A stretch of DNA of 38,483 bases, from assembly GCA_964473245.1 (NCBI GenBank), contig CAYYOL010000019.1, positions 1-38,483 of the forward strand, in the 5' to 3' direction. This stretch comes from CAYZJV01 sp964473245. Its GTDB lineage: Bacteria > Spirochaetota > Spirochaetia > Sphaerochaetales > Sphaerochaetaceae. Numbering within the stretch: position 1 is the first letter of the stretch; every line of letters begins with the position of its first letter. Below, piece after piece: positions 1 through 7,228 of the stretch. The position numbers and the translations under genes were made by a program. Under the pieces are notes generated by a model. That model searched no databases. It was not told the origin of the DNA and worked only from the letters and a program-made list of their open reading frames with translations.

Positions 1-839
1 CACCAGACGAGCCGATCATATCCGAAATAACTCCCATCCTGAACAACTACCCGATGACTGTGAACCTTGAGTGCCGTCACCTCCATATCATAGAGAATCT
101 CACCTCCCTGTTGCTCGATAGTATTGGCAAGCGATGCTGCCAGAGCACCGGTTCCCCCTTTCGGATAGTAGTAATCGTTATAAACATAGAAATACCCCAA
201 CGCAAAGAACATGGGAGTCTGCTTGAAAAAATGCTGAGCTATGAGATCATTCAACGACTGACAATCTGTCAGCTGCTCCAAGTAGCTCTCCACAGGCATT
301 TGCATACGTCGCATGCGGAGAACTGAGATTACAAAACGGAAAAACCATGGTAGCATCGTCTTAAAAAGGTATCTCCGATCATGCTTGTAGTCGGTGAATA
401 CCGGATTATCGAAACCATAGAGAACCTCCATCTCCCGGTACACCTTGCGAATCGAAGAGAAGATAGCATCTATATCCGCATGACGATCGGGAAAATGCCG
501 CTCCATCATCTGCCGATACCCCTCGATACTCTCTTTGCCACGCATCGGAACCATGGTGTCGGCAATACCAATGGACACGGAGCTTCTTATCAGGGAGAGA
601 TCGAGTCCGAGGTCCTTGATCAGCGGTTTGAGAATACCGGAGTTCTCGATCGATCGGGCTCCACCATCGAAGGTGTAACCGGTTACCGAGAAAGAGTTGA
701 CCAGGCCACCAGGGTGTCCCTGCTTCTCCAGAAGCACCACAGAATAGCCTGCCCTGGAAAGATATGTAGCTGCTGTGAGTCCCGAAAGTCCGGCTCCTAC
801 GATACAAACATCATAGGTCTGTTTCGACGTATTCTTCAT
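1..839 (-). CDS. FAD-dependent oxidoreductase, phytoene desaturase/CrtI-like (3' end outside window)
   Basis: The frame is open from an ATG at 839 to the window edge, about 279 codons, and the C-terminus is missing. Residues 11-20 form the Rossmann dinucleotide motif (VCIVGAGLSG), followed by an acidic strand end (VVLLEK) and the GGL...DGGAR segment typical of the NAD(P)/FAD amine-oxidase and phytoene-desaturase superfamily (COG1233-like). The start overlaps the end of the upstream SDR gene by 29 bases, so the two are probably translationally coupled. It is the third gene of a minus-strand operon (NTF2-like, SDR, FAD enzyme). The family oxidises or isomerises lipophilic substrates such as carotenoids, retinoids or other polyprenyl/fatty compounds; the substrate here cannot be read from sequence. 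The family call is firm, the exact reaction unknown. Confidence 0.85.
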   Translation of the reverse strand, partial: MKNTSKQTYDVCIVGAGLSGLTAATYLSRAGYSVVLLEKQGHPGGLVNSFSVTGYTFDGGARSIENSGILKPLIKDLGLDLSLIRSSVSIGIADTMVPMRGKESIEGYRQMMERHFPDRHADIDAIFSSIRKVYREMEVLYGFDNPVFTDYKHDRRYLFKTMLPWFFRFVISVLRMRRMQMPVESYLEQLTDCQSLNDLIAQHFFKQTPMFFALGYFYVYNDYYYPKGGTGALAASLANTIEQQGGEILYDMEVTALKVHSHRVVVQDGSYFGYDRLVW

Positions 840-1779
840 CAATATCTCCCAGTTGCAGAGTTCGTATGATCAATTGCCGCGCCCTATCGACATCTAAAGC
901 ATGTGGTGCAGGGATCTCCTGCGTAGTGAAATTGTAGAATTTCCCAGTCACCGACTTCACCTCATCGCTCACACCTAAATAGTAGAGCGCCTGGGCAGAC
1001 AACGATGGATCACGAGCAGACGGTCGAATGAACAGATGCTTGAAGGTACGATAGATTCTCCCATTGTTCTCACCCATCTGTGTGCGGACATCTCCCGGAT
1101 GCATTGCATTGATCGTAACATCCGTGGAGGAAAATCTTCGTGTAAAATAATACAGAGAGAGCAACTGTGCTGTCTTAGCTGATCCGTAGCTCTTCAATCC
1201 GGTGTATCTGTGGTGTCTCCATAGCAGGTCATCCAACTGGATACCGCGCAAGGCGAACCGGTGCCCCTCGGAATTCACATAGAGTATTCGCCCATGACCT
1301 TGCCTACAGAAAGTGTCTACAAGTGCATGGGTGATCATGAAAGAGGCAAGATAATTGACCTGGAAGACCTCCTCGATCCCATCCACAGTGATATTCAGAT
1401 GGGTGTTATAGACTCCGGCATTGTGGATAAGGATGTCGATCGGCCTGTCCAAGCTCCTGAGAAACTCTGCACAACTTCTGATATCCTGCAAGCGCGAAAA
1501 GTCTGCAAGAAAACAGACACAGCTCACGCCATACTCGCTTTCTATATGGTGCTTCAGACGATCAGACCGATCGGAGTTCCGGTTAATGCAGATCAGATCG
1601 GAACCTTGAGCTGCAAAGAGGCATGCAGTCTCATATCCAATTCCCGAGGTTGCACCGGTAATGACTGTCAACTTGCCAGTCGCACCCTCTTCGGTGGTCC
1701 GAGGGAGTGATCGGTTGTTCCTGAGCATTGCAGCGATATTCGACCACTGGTACTCTTTCATGTACGGGTTCTTGGACAC
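811..1779 (-). CDS. Short-chain dehydrogenase/reductase (SDR)
   Basis: 322 residues. The NAD(P)-binding motif TGATSGIG is at residues 41-48, the structural NAG motif at 120-122, a serine near 170, and the catalytic YxxxK pair is Tyr198/Lys202. This is the classical SDR active site with a roughly 35-residue N-terminal extension. The length and layout resemble retinol-dehydrogenase/WWOX-like SDRs acting on hydrophobic alcohols or ketones. The start is a GTG preceded by AGGGAG six to seven bases upstream; an in-frame ATG six codons later lacks such a site. It lies 20 bases after the NTF2-like gene and overlaps the next FAD oxidoreductase by 29 bases, so all three are probably one transcript acting on one lipid-like substrate. 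The substrate is not predictable. Confidence 0.9.
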   Translation of the reverse strand: MSKNPYMKEYQWSNIAAMLRNNRSLPRTTEEGATGKLTVITGATSGIGYETACLFAAQGSDLICINRNSDRSDRLKHHIESEYGVSCVCFLADFSRLQDIRSCAEFLRSLDRPIDILIHNAGVYNTHLNITVDGIEEVFQVNYLASFMITHALVDTFCRQGHGRILYVNSEGHRFALRGIQLDDLLWRHHRYTGLKSYGSAKTAQLLSLYYFTRRFSSTDVTINAMHPGDVRTQMGENNGRIYRTFKHLFIRPSARDPSLSAQALYYLGVSDEVKSVTGKFYNFTTQEIPAPHALDVDRARQLIIRTLQLGDIDEEYVETDL

Positions 1780-1799
1780 AATCGCTCTCCCTAGCTCAA

Positions 1800-2240
1800 C
1801 TACCCGAACTTCTTATGCATGAACCTACGGTACATCCTATTGAACCGCGGAATATTATCGAAAATATCTCCCCAGAGATCATAGTAATCCCTCTGCTCGA
1901 TGATCTTACCGTGATCATCCAAAGTTATGCGACTACACCCATACACAGAAGACGATGGATATTTTTTGAACCTAAGCGTCATGATCCACTCCATGAAAAG
2001 TGTGTTGCCCTCCATCATGCTGGTGCAGATCTCCATGCTCAGGTCCTTGGAACGCTGCTCCAACCGCTGAGTCATAGCAGTGAACGACTCGATACCGTGA
2101 ATCTCTTGAACCGAATCACGAAACCTGATGTCCTGATGATAGTAAGGAAGTATGCCCGACCAATCGAGTTTGCCAGAGGTGTTGTAGATATCGGTCCACA
2201 ATCTCGTCAACTGCTCTTTGGAGGTGATTCTGTAGTCCAT
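1800..2240 (-). CDS. NTF2-like/SnoaL-like domain protein
   Basis: About 146 residues from the ATG at 2240. The protein has the cone-shaped NTF2/SnoaL pattern: an N-terminal helix (LTRLWTDIYN), a segment on where the molecule acts (YYHQDIRFRDSVQEIHG), a beta-rich core (FMEWIMTLRF) and a late strand-turn with an acidic/aromatic pocket (IIEQRDYYDLW), ending in a basic tail. This matches the small nuclear-transport-factor-2 family proteins often found beside SDR and FAD genes. The frame remains open to 2435, but the longer form would run through the divergent feo promoter, and 2240 has AAGAGG about 10 bases upstream. It is the first gene of the minus-strand operon. It could bind a small hydrophobic ligand or be a minor enzyme; function is inferred only from family and context. 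Confidence 0.75.
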   Translation of the reverse strand: MDYRITSKEQLTRLWTDIYNTSGKLDWSGILPYYHQDIRFRDSVQEIHGIESFTAMTQRLEQRSKDLSMEICTSMMEGNTLFMEWIMTLRFKKYPSSSVYGCSRITLDDHGKIIEQRDYYDLWGDIFDNIPRFNRMYRRFMHKKFG

Positions 2241-2344
2241 ACCTCTGCCCGCCTCTTGGTGTCTGCCTAGGTGCATTGAACTCATCCATTCACAGCTTAC
2301 TCCGTAAAGTGACATTTGGTAAACGAAAAGTTGTTGAAAAACAA

Positions 2345-2373
2345 TTGACAAATACTCCGATAACGTGTGTAAT
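2345..2373 (+). promoter_or_regulatory. Sigma-70-type promoter of the feo operon
   Basis: TTGACA at 2345-2350, a 17-base spacer, and TGTAAT at 2368-2373. The predicted start near 2380 gives a leader of about 55 bases before feoA. A small inverted repeat, TTGTT-GAAA-AACAA (2331-2344), abuts the -35 element. Promoter quality is high; activity is inferred. Confidence 0.75.
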
Positions 2374-2383
2374 GATATCAACG

Positions 2384-2401
2384 AGTTAGCTAATGCTAAC
2401 T
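2384..2401. promoter_or_regulatory. Palindromic operator 1 of the feo operon
   Basis: AGTTAGC-TAAT-GCTAACT is a perfect 7-4-7 inverted repeat lying 10 bases downstream of the -10 box, where a bound protein would block transcription. The same core, GTTAGC-N4-GCTAAC, recurs upstream of feoB. The 5-4-5 spacing of TTAGC-N4-GCTAA equals that of Crp/Fnr-family sites, and a Crp/Fnr gene lies nearby. A DtxR-type iron repressor is the main alternative. Confidence 0.7.
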
Positions 2402-2435
2402 TATGCATCACAGCTTCTTCGAGGAGAAATAGCAT

Positions 2436-2645
2436 ATGCCTTTGACATTCATCAGGGTCGGACAGTCAGCAGCGATTAAAGCCATTCAGGGCAAGGATGA
2501 AACAAAAAAGTTTCTTGGCAGTCTCGGCTTCACTGCAGGTGAGTCGGTTACCGTGGTCGCCGAAAATGGAGGCAATCTCATACTCTCGGTGAGAAATGCA
2601 CGTATCGCGCTCGATCGTTCCATGGCCCAGAGAATACAAGTCTGA
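2436..2645 (+). CDS. feoA: Ferrous iron transport protein A (first copy)
   Basis: 69 residues with an SH3-like FeoA fold: a short hydrophobic N-terminus, the segment KKFLGSLGFTAGESVTVVAENGGNLILSV and a closing strand RIALDRSMAQRI. The motif 'L..LGF..G..V.V' is the FeoA hallmark. FeoA is a small cytosolic partner of the FeoB iron permease that probably tunes its GTPase or pore. GAGGAG is placed well ahead of the ATG. It is the first gene of the operon and lies downstream of a strong promoter and operator 1. It is followed 42 bases later by a second, diverged feoA. Confidence 0.92.
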   Translation: MPLTFIRVGQSAAIKAIQGKDETKKFLGSLGFTAGESVTVVAENGGNLILSVRNARIALDRSMAQRIQV

Positions 2646-2687
2646 TCCCCTTGAGGAAAAACCATACTAGCAAATTAGGAGAATATA

Positions 2688-2912
2688 ATGACATTAGGAG
2701 ATGTTCGCCCAGGTGATACCGTATTGGTGAAGAAGGTGGGTGGAGGTGGCCCTGTCATGAGAAGAATCATGGATATGGGGATAACCAAAGGATGTACCAT
2801 CACGGTACGGAAAGTAGCTCCTCTCGGTGATCCCATCGAGGTGACCGTGCGGGGGTATGAACTCTCTTTGCGGAAGGCCGATGCAACCAACGTCACCGTT
2901 GAAGAAGCATAA
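2688..2912 (+). CDS. feoA: Ferrous iron transport protein A (second copy)
   Basis: 74 residues, again FeoA-like: DVRPGDTVLVKKVGGGGPVMRRIMDMGITKGCTITV followed by GDPIEVTVRGYELSLRKADA. The RRIMDMG.T.G segment and the final beta strand are the clearest family marks. It differs strongly from the preceding feoA, so the pair is an old duplication or two functionally distinct SH3 subunits, as seen in many anaerobes where two FeoA proteins accompany one FeoB. The ribosome site (TTAGGAG) lies just upstream. A second operator and a TAAAAT box follow it before feoB. Confidence 0.9.
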   Translation: MTLGDVRPGDTVLVKKVGGGGPVMRRIMDMGITKGCTITVRKVAPLGDPIEVTVRGYELSLRKADATNVTVEEA

Positions 2913-2923
2913 AAAATTTATCA

Positions 2924-2945
2924 TAAAATGTTAGCAACTGCTAAC
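2924..2945 (+). promoter_or_regulatory. Internal feoB promoter element with palindromic operator 2
   Basis: TAAAAT (2924-2929) looks like a -10 box, with only a weak -35 candidate (TTGAAG at 2899-2904, 19-base spacer). It is followed directly by GTTAGC-AACT-GCTAAC (2930-2945), the same perfect 6-4-6 palindrome core as operator 1 but with a different central spacer. The palindrome ends immediately before the feoB ribosome site AAAGGAG, so a bound regulator could block either initiation or elongation. Confidence 0.65.
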
Positions 2946-2962
2946 AAAGGAGACTTTCACCC

Positions 2963-4984
2963 ATGGCGCATACCATTGCACTAGCTGGTAATCCGAACTC
3001 AGGTAAGACATCGATCTTCAATGAACTCACGGGAAGTACCCAATACGTAGGGAACTGGCCTGGAGTTACAGTGGAGAAAAAGGAGGGGTATGTCAAAGGT
3101 GATAAAAGACATATCATCGTAGATCTGCCCGGTATATACTCACTATCACCCTACACGCTTGAAGAGGTGGTAACTCGTGACTTCCTGATCGATGGGAAGC
3201 CCGACCTTATCATAAATGTGGTCGATGCCACGAATCTCGAACGGAATCTCTACCTCACCACCCAGCTAATAGAGACGGGCATCCCCGTCCTCGTCGCACT
3301 GAACATGTTCGATGTAATCAAGAAGAACGGAGACCTGATCGATACGAAAAAACTCTCCGGCCTTCTCGGGTGCCCCATCGTAGAGACCTCTGCCGTGACA
3401 CGTGTTGGGCTTAAAGAGCTGGTGAAGACGGCAATCACCATGGTGGAACAGGCTAAAAGTGGAGGTAAACCGGCAACGTTCAGTGCACCGGTTGAGAAGA
3501 CTGTCACCTCGATCATGCACCTCATCGAGGGCAAAGTACCGCCAGAGACACTCCGGTGGTTTGCAATAAAACTCTACGAACGAGACGAGAAGGTCATGCA
3601 ACGGCTCACACTCAGTGAGGAGCTACACCATCAAGTTGCATCGTTGGTTGAATCCTCCGAAACAGCCATGGATGACAGTGCGGAGAGCATCATCACCAAT
3701 GAGCGGTATGAATACCTCACTAATCTGACAGCGCAGTGTCACAAACGAGCCCGTCAGGCAGGGAGCCTCTCGACAAGTGATCGCATAGACAGAATCGTGA
3801 CGAATCGATTCTTCGCACTTCCCATATTCTTTCTCATTATGTGGGGCATCTACTATATCGCGATTCAGACCGTGGGAGACTACTTCATCGGAGGAATCGA
3901 ATGGCTATTTGGAGACCTTATCGGTGAGAATCTGGCCATTGGATTGGAGCGTATCGGCACATCTGCCTGGTTGGTCGGCCTCGTAGTCGATGGAATAATC
4001 GCTGGTGTCGGCTCTGTTCTCACCTTCGTTCCTCAGATGATGATTCTCTTCTTCTTTCTCGCGCTCATGGAAGATGTAGGCTACATGGCTCGAGTTGCGT
4101 TCATCATGGACCGAATTTTCAGAAAGTTCGGGCTCAGTGGAAAATCGTTCATCCCTATGCTCATTGGAACCGGCTGTACGGTACCGGCGATCATGGCCAG
4201 TCGTACAATCGAGAATCAACGAGACCGGAGGATGACCGTCATGCTCACTCCGTTCATACCGTGTGGAGCAAAGCTGCCTGTCTTTGCACTCCTTGTGGGA
4301 GCATTCTTTCCCCATAGCGCATGGATTGCCTCTTCGATGTACCTCCTCGGGATTATCGCAGTGATAGTATCGGGAGTCATACTGAAACAGACAAAAGCTT
4401 TCTCCGGTGATCCGGCACCTTTCGTCATGGAGCTACCTGCCTACCATATTCCCCGTTTGAAGGGAGTGGTCATCCATATGTGGGACAGAGGAAAACAATT
4501 CATAAAGAAGGCAGGAACGATCATCGCTGTAGCTTCAGCAGTAATCTGGATGTTGCAGTCCACGAGCTGGTCGTTCCAGATGGTGGAGACGCAGGAGAGT
4601 ATTCTGGCTTCACTCGGACGGTTCATCGCTCCACTGTTCGCACCGCTCGGATTCGGCACATGGGAAGTCGCCGTGGCAACTATTACTGGACTCTTGGCGA
4701 AAGAGACTATCGTGGCGACCTTCGGTATCGTTCTCGGTTTGGGAAATGTCGCAGAAGGAGATCCTAATCTGCTCTCCTCTATCGGCGCATATTTCTCACC
4801 AGTAAGCGCATATGCATTCATGGTGTTCACCCTATTCGCAGCTCCGTGTGCAGCAGCGATCGGGGCCACACGTCGTGAAATGCAAAGTGCGCGATGGACT
4901 TGGGCAGCCATTGTATTCCAGACCGGAGTGGCGTATGTAGCGGCACTTGTTGTATTTCAGATTGGATCTCTGTTGTTCATGTAA
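2963..4984 (+). CDS. feoB: Ferrous iron transporter B, GTPase-permease
   Basis: 673 residues, normal FeoB size. The cytosolic N-terminal G domain has the P-loop GNPNSGKT at residues 9-16, G3 DLPG at 54-57 and G4 NMFD at 114-117. A helical guanine-dissociation-inhibitor-like region follows to about residue 270. The membrane part contains the two Gate motifs, including LMEDVGYMARVAFIMD and GTGCTVPAIMASR, and the second half of the pore (PFIPCGAKLPVFALL; GLLAKETIVATFGIV). FeoB imports Fe(II) across the inner membrane. It is preceded by two feoA genes and followed 18 bases later by a Cys-rich accessory peptide. The identification is secure. Confidence 0.98.
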   Translation: MAHTIALAGNPNSGKTSIFNELTGSTQYVGNWPGVTVEKKEGYVKGDKRHIIVDLPGIYSLSPYTLEEVVTRDFLIDGKPDLIINVVDATNLERNLYLTTQLIETGIPVLVALNMFDVIKKNGDLIDTKKLSGLLGCPIVETSAVTRVGLKELVKTAITMVEQAKSGGKPATFSAPVEKTVTSIMHLIEGKVPPETLRWFAIKLYERDEKVMQRLTLSEELHHQVASLVESSETAMDDSAESIITNERYEYLTNLTAQCHKRARQAGSLSTSDRIDRIVTNRFFALPIFFLIMWGIYYIAIQTVGDYFIGGIEWLFGDLIGENLAIGLERIGTSAWLVGLVVDGIIAGVGSVLTFVPQMMILFFFLALMEDVGYMARVAFIMDRIFRKFGLSGKSFIPMLIGTGCTVPAIMASRTIENQRDRRMTVMLTPFIPCGAKLPVFALLVGAFFPHSAWIASSMYLLGIIAVIVSGVILKQTKAFSGDPAPFVMELPAYHIPRLKGVVIHMWDRGKQFIKKAGTIIAVASAVIWMLQSTSWSFQMVETQESILASLGRFIAPLFAPLGFGTWEVAVATITGLLAKETIVATFGIVLGLGNVAEGDPNLLSSIGAYFSPVSAYAFMVFTLFAAPCAAAIGATRREMQSARWTWAAIVFQTGVAYVAALVVFQIGSLLFM

Positions 4985-5002
4985 GAAAGAGGAGAAAAAA
5001 CT

Positions 5003-5146
5003 ATGGCAAATTTGCTAGTCGGTATTGTCGTATTCGGTGCTCTTGGCGCAATCGTGTATTCGAGCATACGAAAGAAAAAACAATCAGGAAGCTCCTGCAG
5101 CATGGGTTGTGGCGGTTGCCCCTATGCATGTGAAGAGAGGAAGTGA
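5003..5146 (+). CDS. FeoB-associated Cys-rich membrane protein (47 aa)
   Basis: Short gene of 47 residues: one N-terminal transmembrane helix (LLVGIVVFGALGAIVY), a basic stretch (SIRKKKQ) and a Cys-rich tail with CSMGCGGCPYAC. This matches the FeoB-associated Cys-rich family (PF12669-type) found after feoB in many anaerobes in place of FeoC. AGGAG stands just upstream and the gap from feoB is 18 bases. The Cys cluster could bind iron or an Fe-S cluster or sense redox state; that role is unproven. An Arg/Lys-rich loop after the helix predicts an outside or periplasmic N-terminus with the Cys tail in the cytosol. Confidence 0.88.
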   Translation: MANLLVGIVVFGALGAIVYSSIRKKKQSGSSCSMGCGGCPYACEERK

Positions 5147-5186
5147 ATCATAGCTGGACCATGGGGCCTCGGAGAAGTGGCCAAAG

Positions 5187-5222
5187 AACGGAGGTGTGCC
5201 TTGTATGCACCCTCCGTTTTCG
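5187..5222 (+). terminator. Rho-independent terminator of the feo operon
   Basis: AACGGAGG (5187-5194) pairs with CCTCCGTT (5211-5218), with extra inner pairing GTGC/GCAC, followed by a short T-rich run. It separates the feo genes from the downstream Crp/Fnr gene. A weak promoter (TTGTAT at 5201, 18-base spacer, TATCAT at 5225) overlaps the hairpin and may serve the next gene. Confidence 0.8.
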
Positions 5223-5254
5223 TTTATCATAGGCCGGTAAGCGAGGAGAAAGGA

Positions 5255-5929
5255 ATGCTGGAACCACAGGATCTACAGGCGTTCGAGGAGAACTTCCCAT
5301 TCTGGAAGAGACTCTCCGAGGATGAAAAACATACGCTCATAGAGGGAACCATTCGATTCACACACGGAAAGGGAGCCATAGTCCATGAAGATCGGAATAA
5401 ATGCACCGGCCTTCTCATGGTGGCTACGGGACAACTACGTATCTATATCATCAGTGAAACGGGAAAGGAGATCACACTCTATCGCCTTTTCGATCGCGAC
5501 GTATGTGTGTTGAGTGCCTCGTGTCTGATCCGCAATATCACCTTCGATGTCCATGTTCAGGCAGAACGGGAGACCACCATGCTCCGAATCGCCACCGACG
5601 CATATCAGCAAGTCGGTGATATGAACACCGCAGTACAGGATTTCACGAACCAACTCGTCTCCAGTCGCTTCAGCGATGTCATGTGGGTTGTTGAACAGGT
5701 CGTGTTCATGAGCTTCGACCGCAGACTTGCCATGCACCTGCTGGAAACTGCGGCGATTGCCGGTAATGACACCTTCGCGATCACCCACGATGCAATTGCG
5801 AGGGACCTCGGCACAGCTCGGGAGGTGGTCACCAGAATGTTGAGCCGCTTCCAAGAAGAACAGTTGGTTCGTCTCAGTCGCGGCGGCATTACACTGGTCG
5901 ATCGCGAGGGGCTCTACGCACTAACCTAG
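5255..5929 (+). CDS. Crp/Fnr-family transcriptional regulator
   Basis: 224 residues from the ATG at 5255, which follows GAGGAG and AAGGA; an upstream in-frame start would translate through the terminator. Residues about 15-120 are the cyclic-nucleotide-type beta barrel, 130-165 the dimer helix, and 177-200 the winged helix-turn-helix (THDAIARDLGTAREVVTRML). Glu190, Thr193 and Arg194 sit where FNR has its DNA-contacting Glu, Ser and Arg. There is no N-terminal four-Cys cluster of E. coli FNR, but Cys84 and Cys90 form a CVLSASC motif shared by a large subfamily in anaerobes, suggesting redox, haem or iron sensing. It follows the feo operon, whose two palindromes have Crp/Fnr spacing, so it is a good candidate regulator of iron uptake. 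That link is inference. Confidence 0.93.
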   Translation: MLEPQDLQAFEENFPFWKRLSEDEKHTLIEGTIRFTHGKGAIVHEDRNKCTGLLMVATGQLRIYIISETGKEITLYRLFDRDVCVLSASCLIRNITFDVHVQAERETTMLRIATDAYQQVGDMNTAVQDFTNQLVSSRFSDVMWVVEQVVFMSFDRRLAMHLLETAAIAGNDTFAITHDAIARDLGTAREVVTRMLSRFQEEQLVRLSRGGITLVDREGLYALT

Positions 5930-5942
5930 AGCACCCCTCGAC

Positions 5943-6260
5943 TCAATCTATTCCTAGCATGGTTCGCAACATGTTCTCGTTGCGTACCCCTACCGATTTG
6001 TTGAGAATCTTACCATCTTTGAAAGCTATCATGGTCGGTATACTCATGACCTGATACTCATAGGCCAAATTCTGCTCCGTATCTACATCTACTTTACATA
6101 CCTTTGCTTTTCCTGGTTCCAAATCCTTATCGAAGGCATCGAGAATCTCACCTTGAATCCTACAGGGGCCACACCACGCAGCCCAGAAATCCACAATGAC
6201 GGGAACATCGGATTTCAATACTTCCTCTTCAAATGTCTTTTCAGTTACATGTGTAATCAT
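5943..6260 (-). CDS. trxA: Thioredoxin
   Basis: 105 residues, the full thioredoxin length. The active site WCGPC has Cys30 and Cys33, and the cis-proline loop is SIPTM near residue 75. One domain, cytosolic, reducing disulfides with electrons from thioredoxin reductase (a trxB lies at 13.3-14.3 kb). AAGGAG precedes the ATG. The gene is convergent with the Crp/Fnr gene (13 bases apart) and divergent from a peroxiredoxin, the natural client of thioredoxin. WCGPCRIQ rather than WCGPCKM is a minor variation. Confidence 0.97.
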   Translation of the reverse strand: MITHVTEKTFEEEVLKSDVPVIVDFWAAWCGPCRIQGEILDAFDKDLEPGKAKVCKVDVDTEQNLAYEYQVMSIPTMIAFKDGKILNKSVGVRNENMLRTMLGID

Positions 6261-6402
6261 CTATCTACTCCTTGATTATATTATGCAATACGTGGCTGTA
6301 CTGTATCTGAAGTTTGCATATCCGTCTGTGACAATATCACTGCCAGCGTCTTATCGTTCAGTAAAGGTGAACCAATGAATTTAAAACGATTACAAATACT
6401 TA

Positions 6403-6431
6403 TTGACATAATTAGTAATAGTTACTATTAT
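6403..6431 (+). promoter_or_regulatory. Sigma-70-type promoter of the peroxiredoxin gene
   Basis: TTGACA (6403-6408), 17-base spacer, TATTAT (6426-6431): close to consensus in an AT-rich stretch. The predicted start near 6438 leaves a short leader with AAGGAG before the ATG at 6464. Confidence 0.78.
6413..6427. promoter_or_regulatory. Palindromic operator inside the peroxiredoxin promoter
   Basis: TAGTAA-TAG-TTACTA is a perfect 6-3-6 inverted repeat filling the -35/-10 spacer and entering the -10 box. Its AT-rich 15-base size resembles a Fur/PerR-family box, which would suit peroxide control, although a classical PerR box is a 7-1-7 repeat. No fur/perR gene is in this window, so the regulator is unknown. 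Confidence 0.5.
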
Positions 6432-6463
6432 TGATTTATTACCTAATCCAAGGAGCATAACAC

Positions 6464-7128
6464 ATGGAAGATCTACAAAGAAATCCGATGCCACTGATTG
6501 GCGATCCCGCACCCTCGTTCACCGCTACCACCACACAGGGTGTCATCAACTTCCCGAAAGACTATGAAGGAAAATGGGTCATTCTGTTCAGCCATCCGGC
6601 CGATTTTACCCCAGTGTGCACCACCGAGTTCATGACATTCGCGAGCATGATCGACGAATTCAAGGAACTGAACACCGAACTGATCGGACTCTCGGTCGAC
6701 TCCCTCTACGCCCATATCGCATGGCTGAGAAAGATTCAGGAACTCGAGTGGAAAGGGATGAAGAACATTGAAGTGACTTTCCCACTGATCGAAGACATCA
6801 AGATGGATGTAGCCAACAAGTTTGGCATGATTCAACCCTCCCAATCCAATACCCAGGCAGTGAGAGCTGTGTTCGTGATAGACCCCAAGGGCATGATCAG
6901 AACCATTCTCTACTACCCGCTCTCAACGGGAAGAAACTTCGACGAGATCAAGCGAATCATTCTCGCACTGCAGAAAGCAGACAAGGACAGTGTAGCTACA
7001 CCCGCCGACTGGAGGCCGGGAGACGATGTTATCGTTCCCACAGCAGGATCCTGCGGTACAGCCAAGGAGCGCATGGAGACCAAGGACGACGACACCTACT
7101 GTCTGGACTGGTTTATGTGTTTCAAGCG
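6464..7128 (+). CDS. Peroxiredoxin, Prx6/archaeal-type (3' end in assembly gap)
   Basis: 221 codons are visible before the N run; only a few C-terminal residues are likely missing. The peroxidatic site is PADFTPVC with Cys52, inside the PxxxTxxC motif. The C-terminal extension contains GSCGTAKERM and a C-x5-C pair (CLDWFMC), the layout of archaeal-type Prx6 enzymes such as Aeropyrum Tpx, in which this pair takes part in resolution. It reduces hydrogen peroxide and organic peroxides, probably using the divergent thioredoxin. AAGGAG precedes the ATG. The apparent continuation of the frame beyond the gap is not real. Confidence 0.95.
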
Positions 7129-7228
7129 NNNNNNNNNNNNNNNNNNNNNNNNNNNNNNNNNNNNNNNNNNNNNNNNNNNNNNNNNNNNNNNNNNNNNNNN
7201 NNNNNNNNNNNNNNNNNNNNNNNNNNNN
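7129..7228. other. Assembly gap (100 N)
   Basis: Exactly 100 N, a conventional placeholder for a gap of unknown size. It removes the end of the peroxiredoxin gene and the start of tatD; other small genes could be hidden here. Confidence 0.99.

Noticed and set aside
406..807. 133-residue minus-strand frame over the FAD gene
   Set aside because: The overlapping frame with the Rossmann motif from ATG 839 is the coding one; this frame is its shadow.
2331..2344. Inverted repeat TTGTT-GAAA-AACAA next to the feo -35 box
   Set aside because: Short and AT-rich; not repeated elsewhere, so no claim beyond a note.
1800..2435. Longer 211-residue form of the NTF2-like protein
   Set aside because: The extra N-terminus would be coded through the feo promoter and operator and looks unlike the family.
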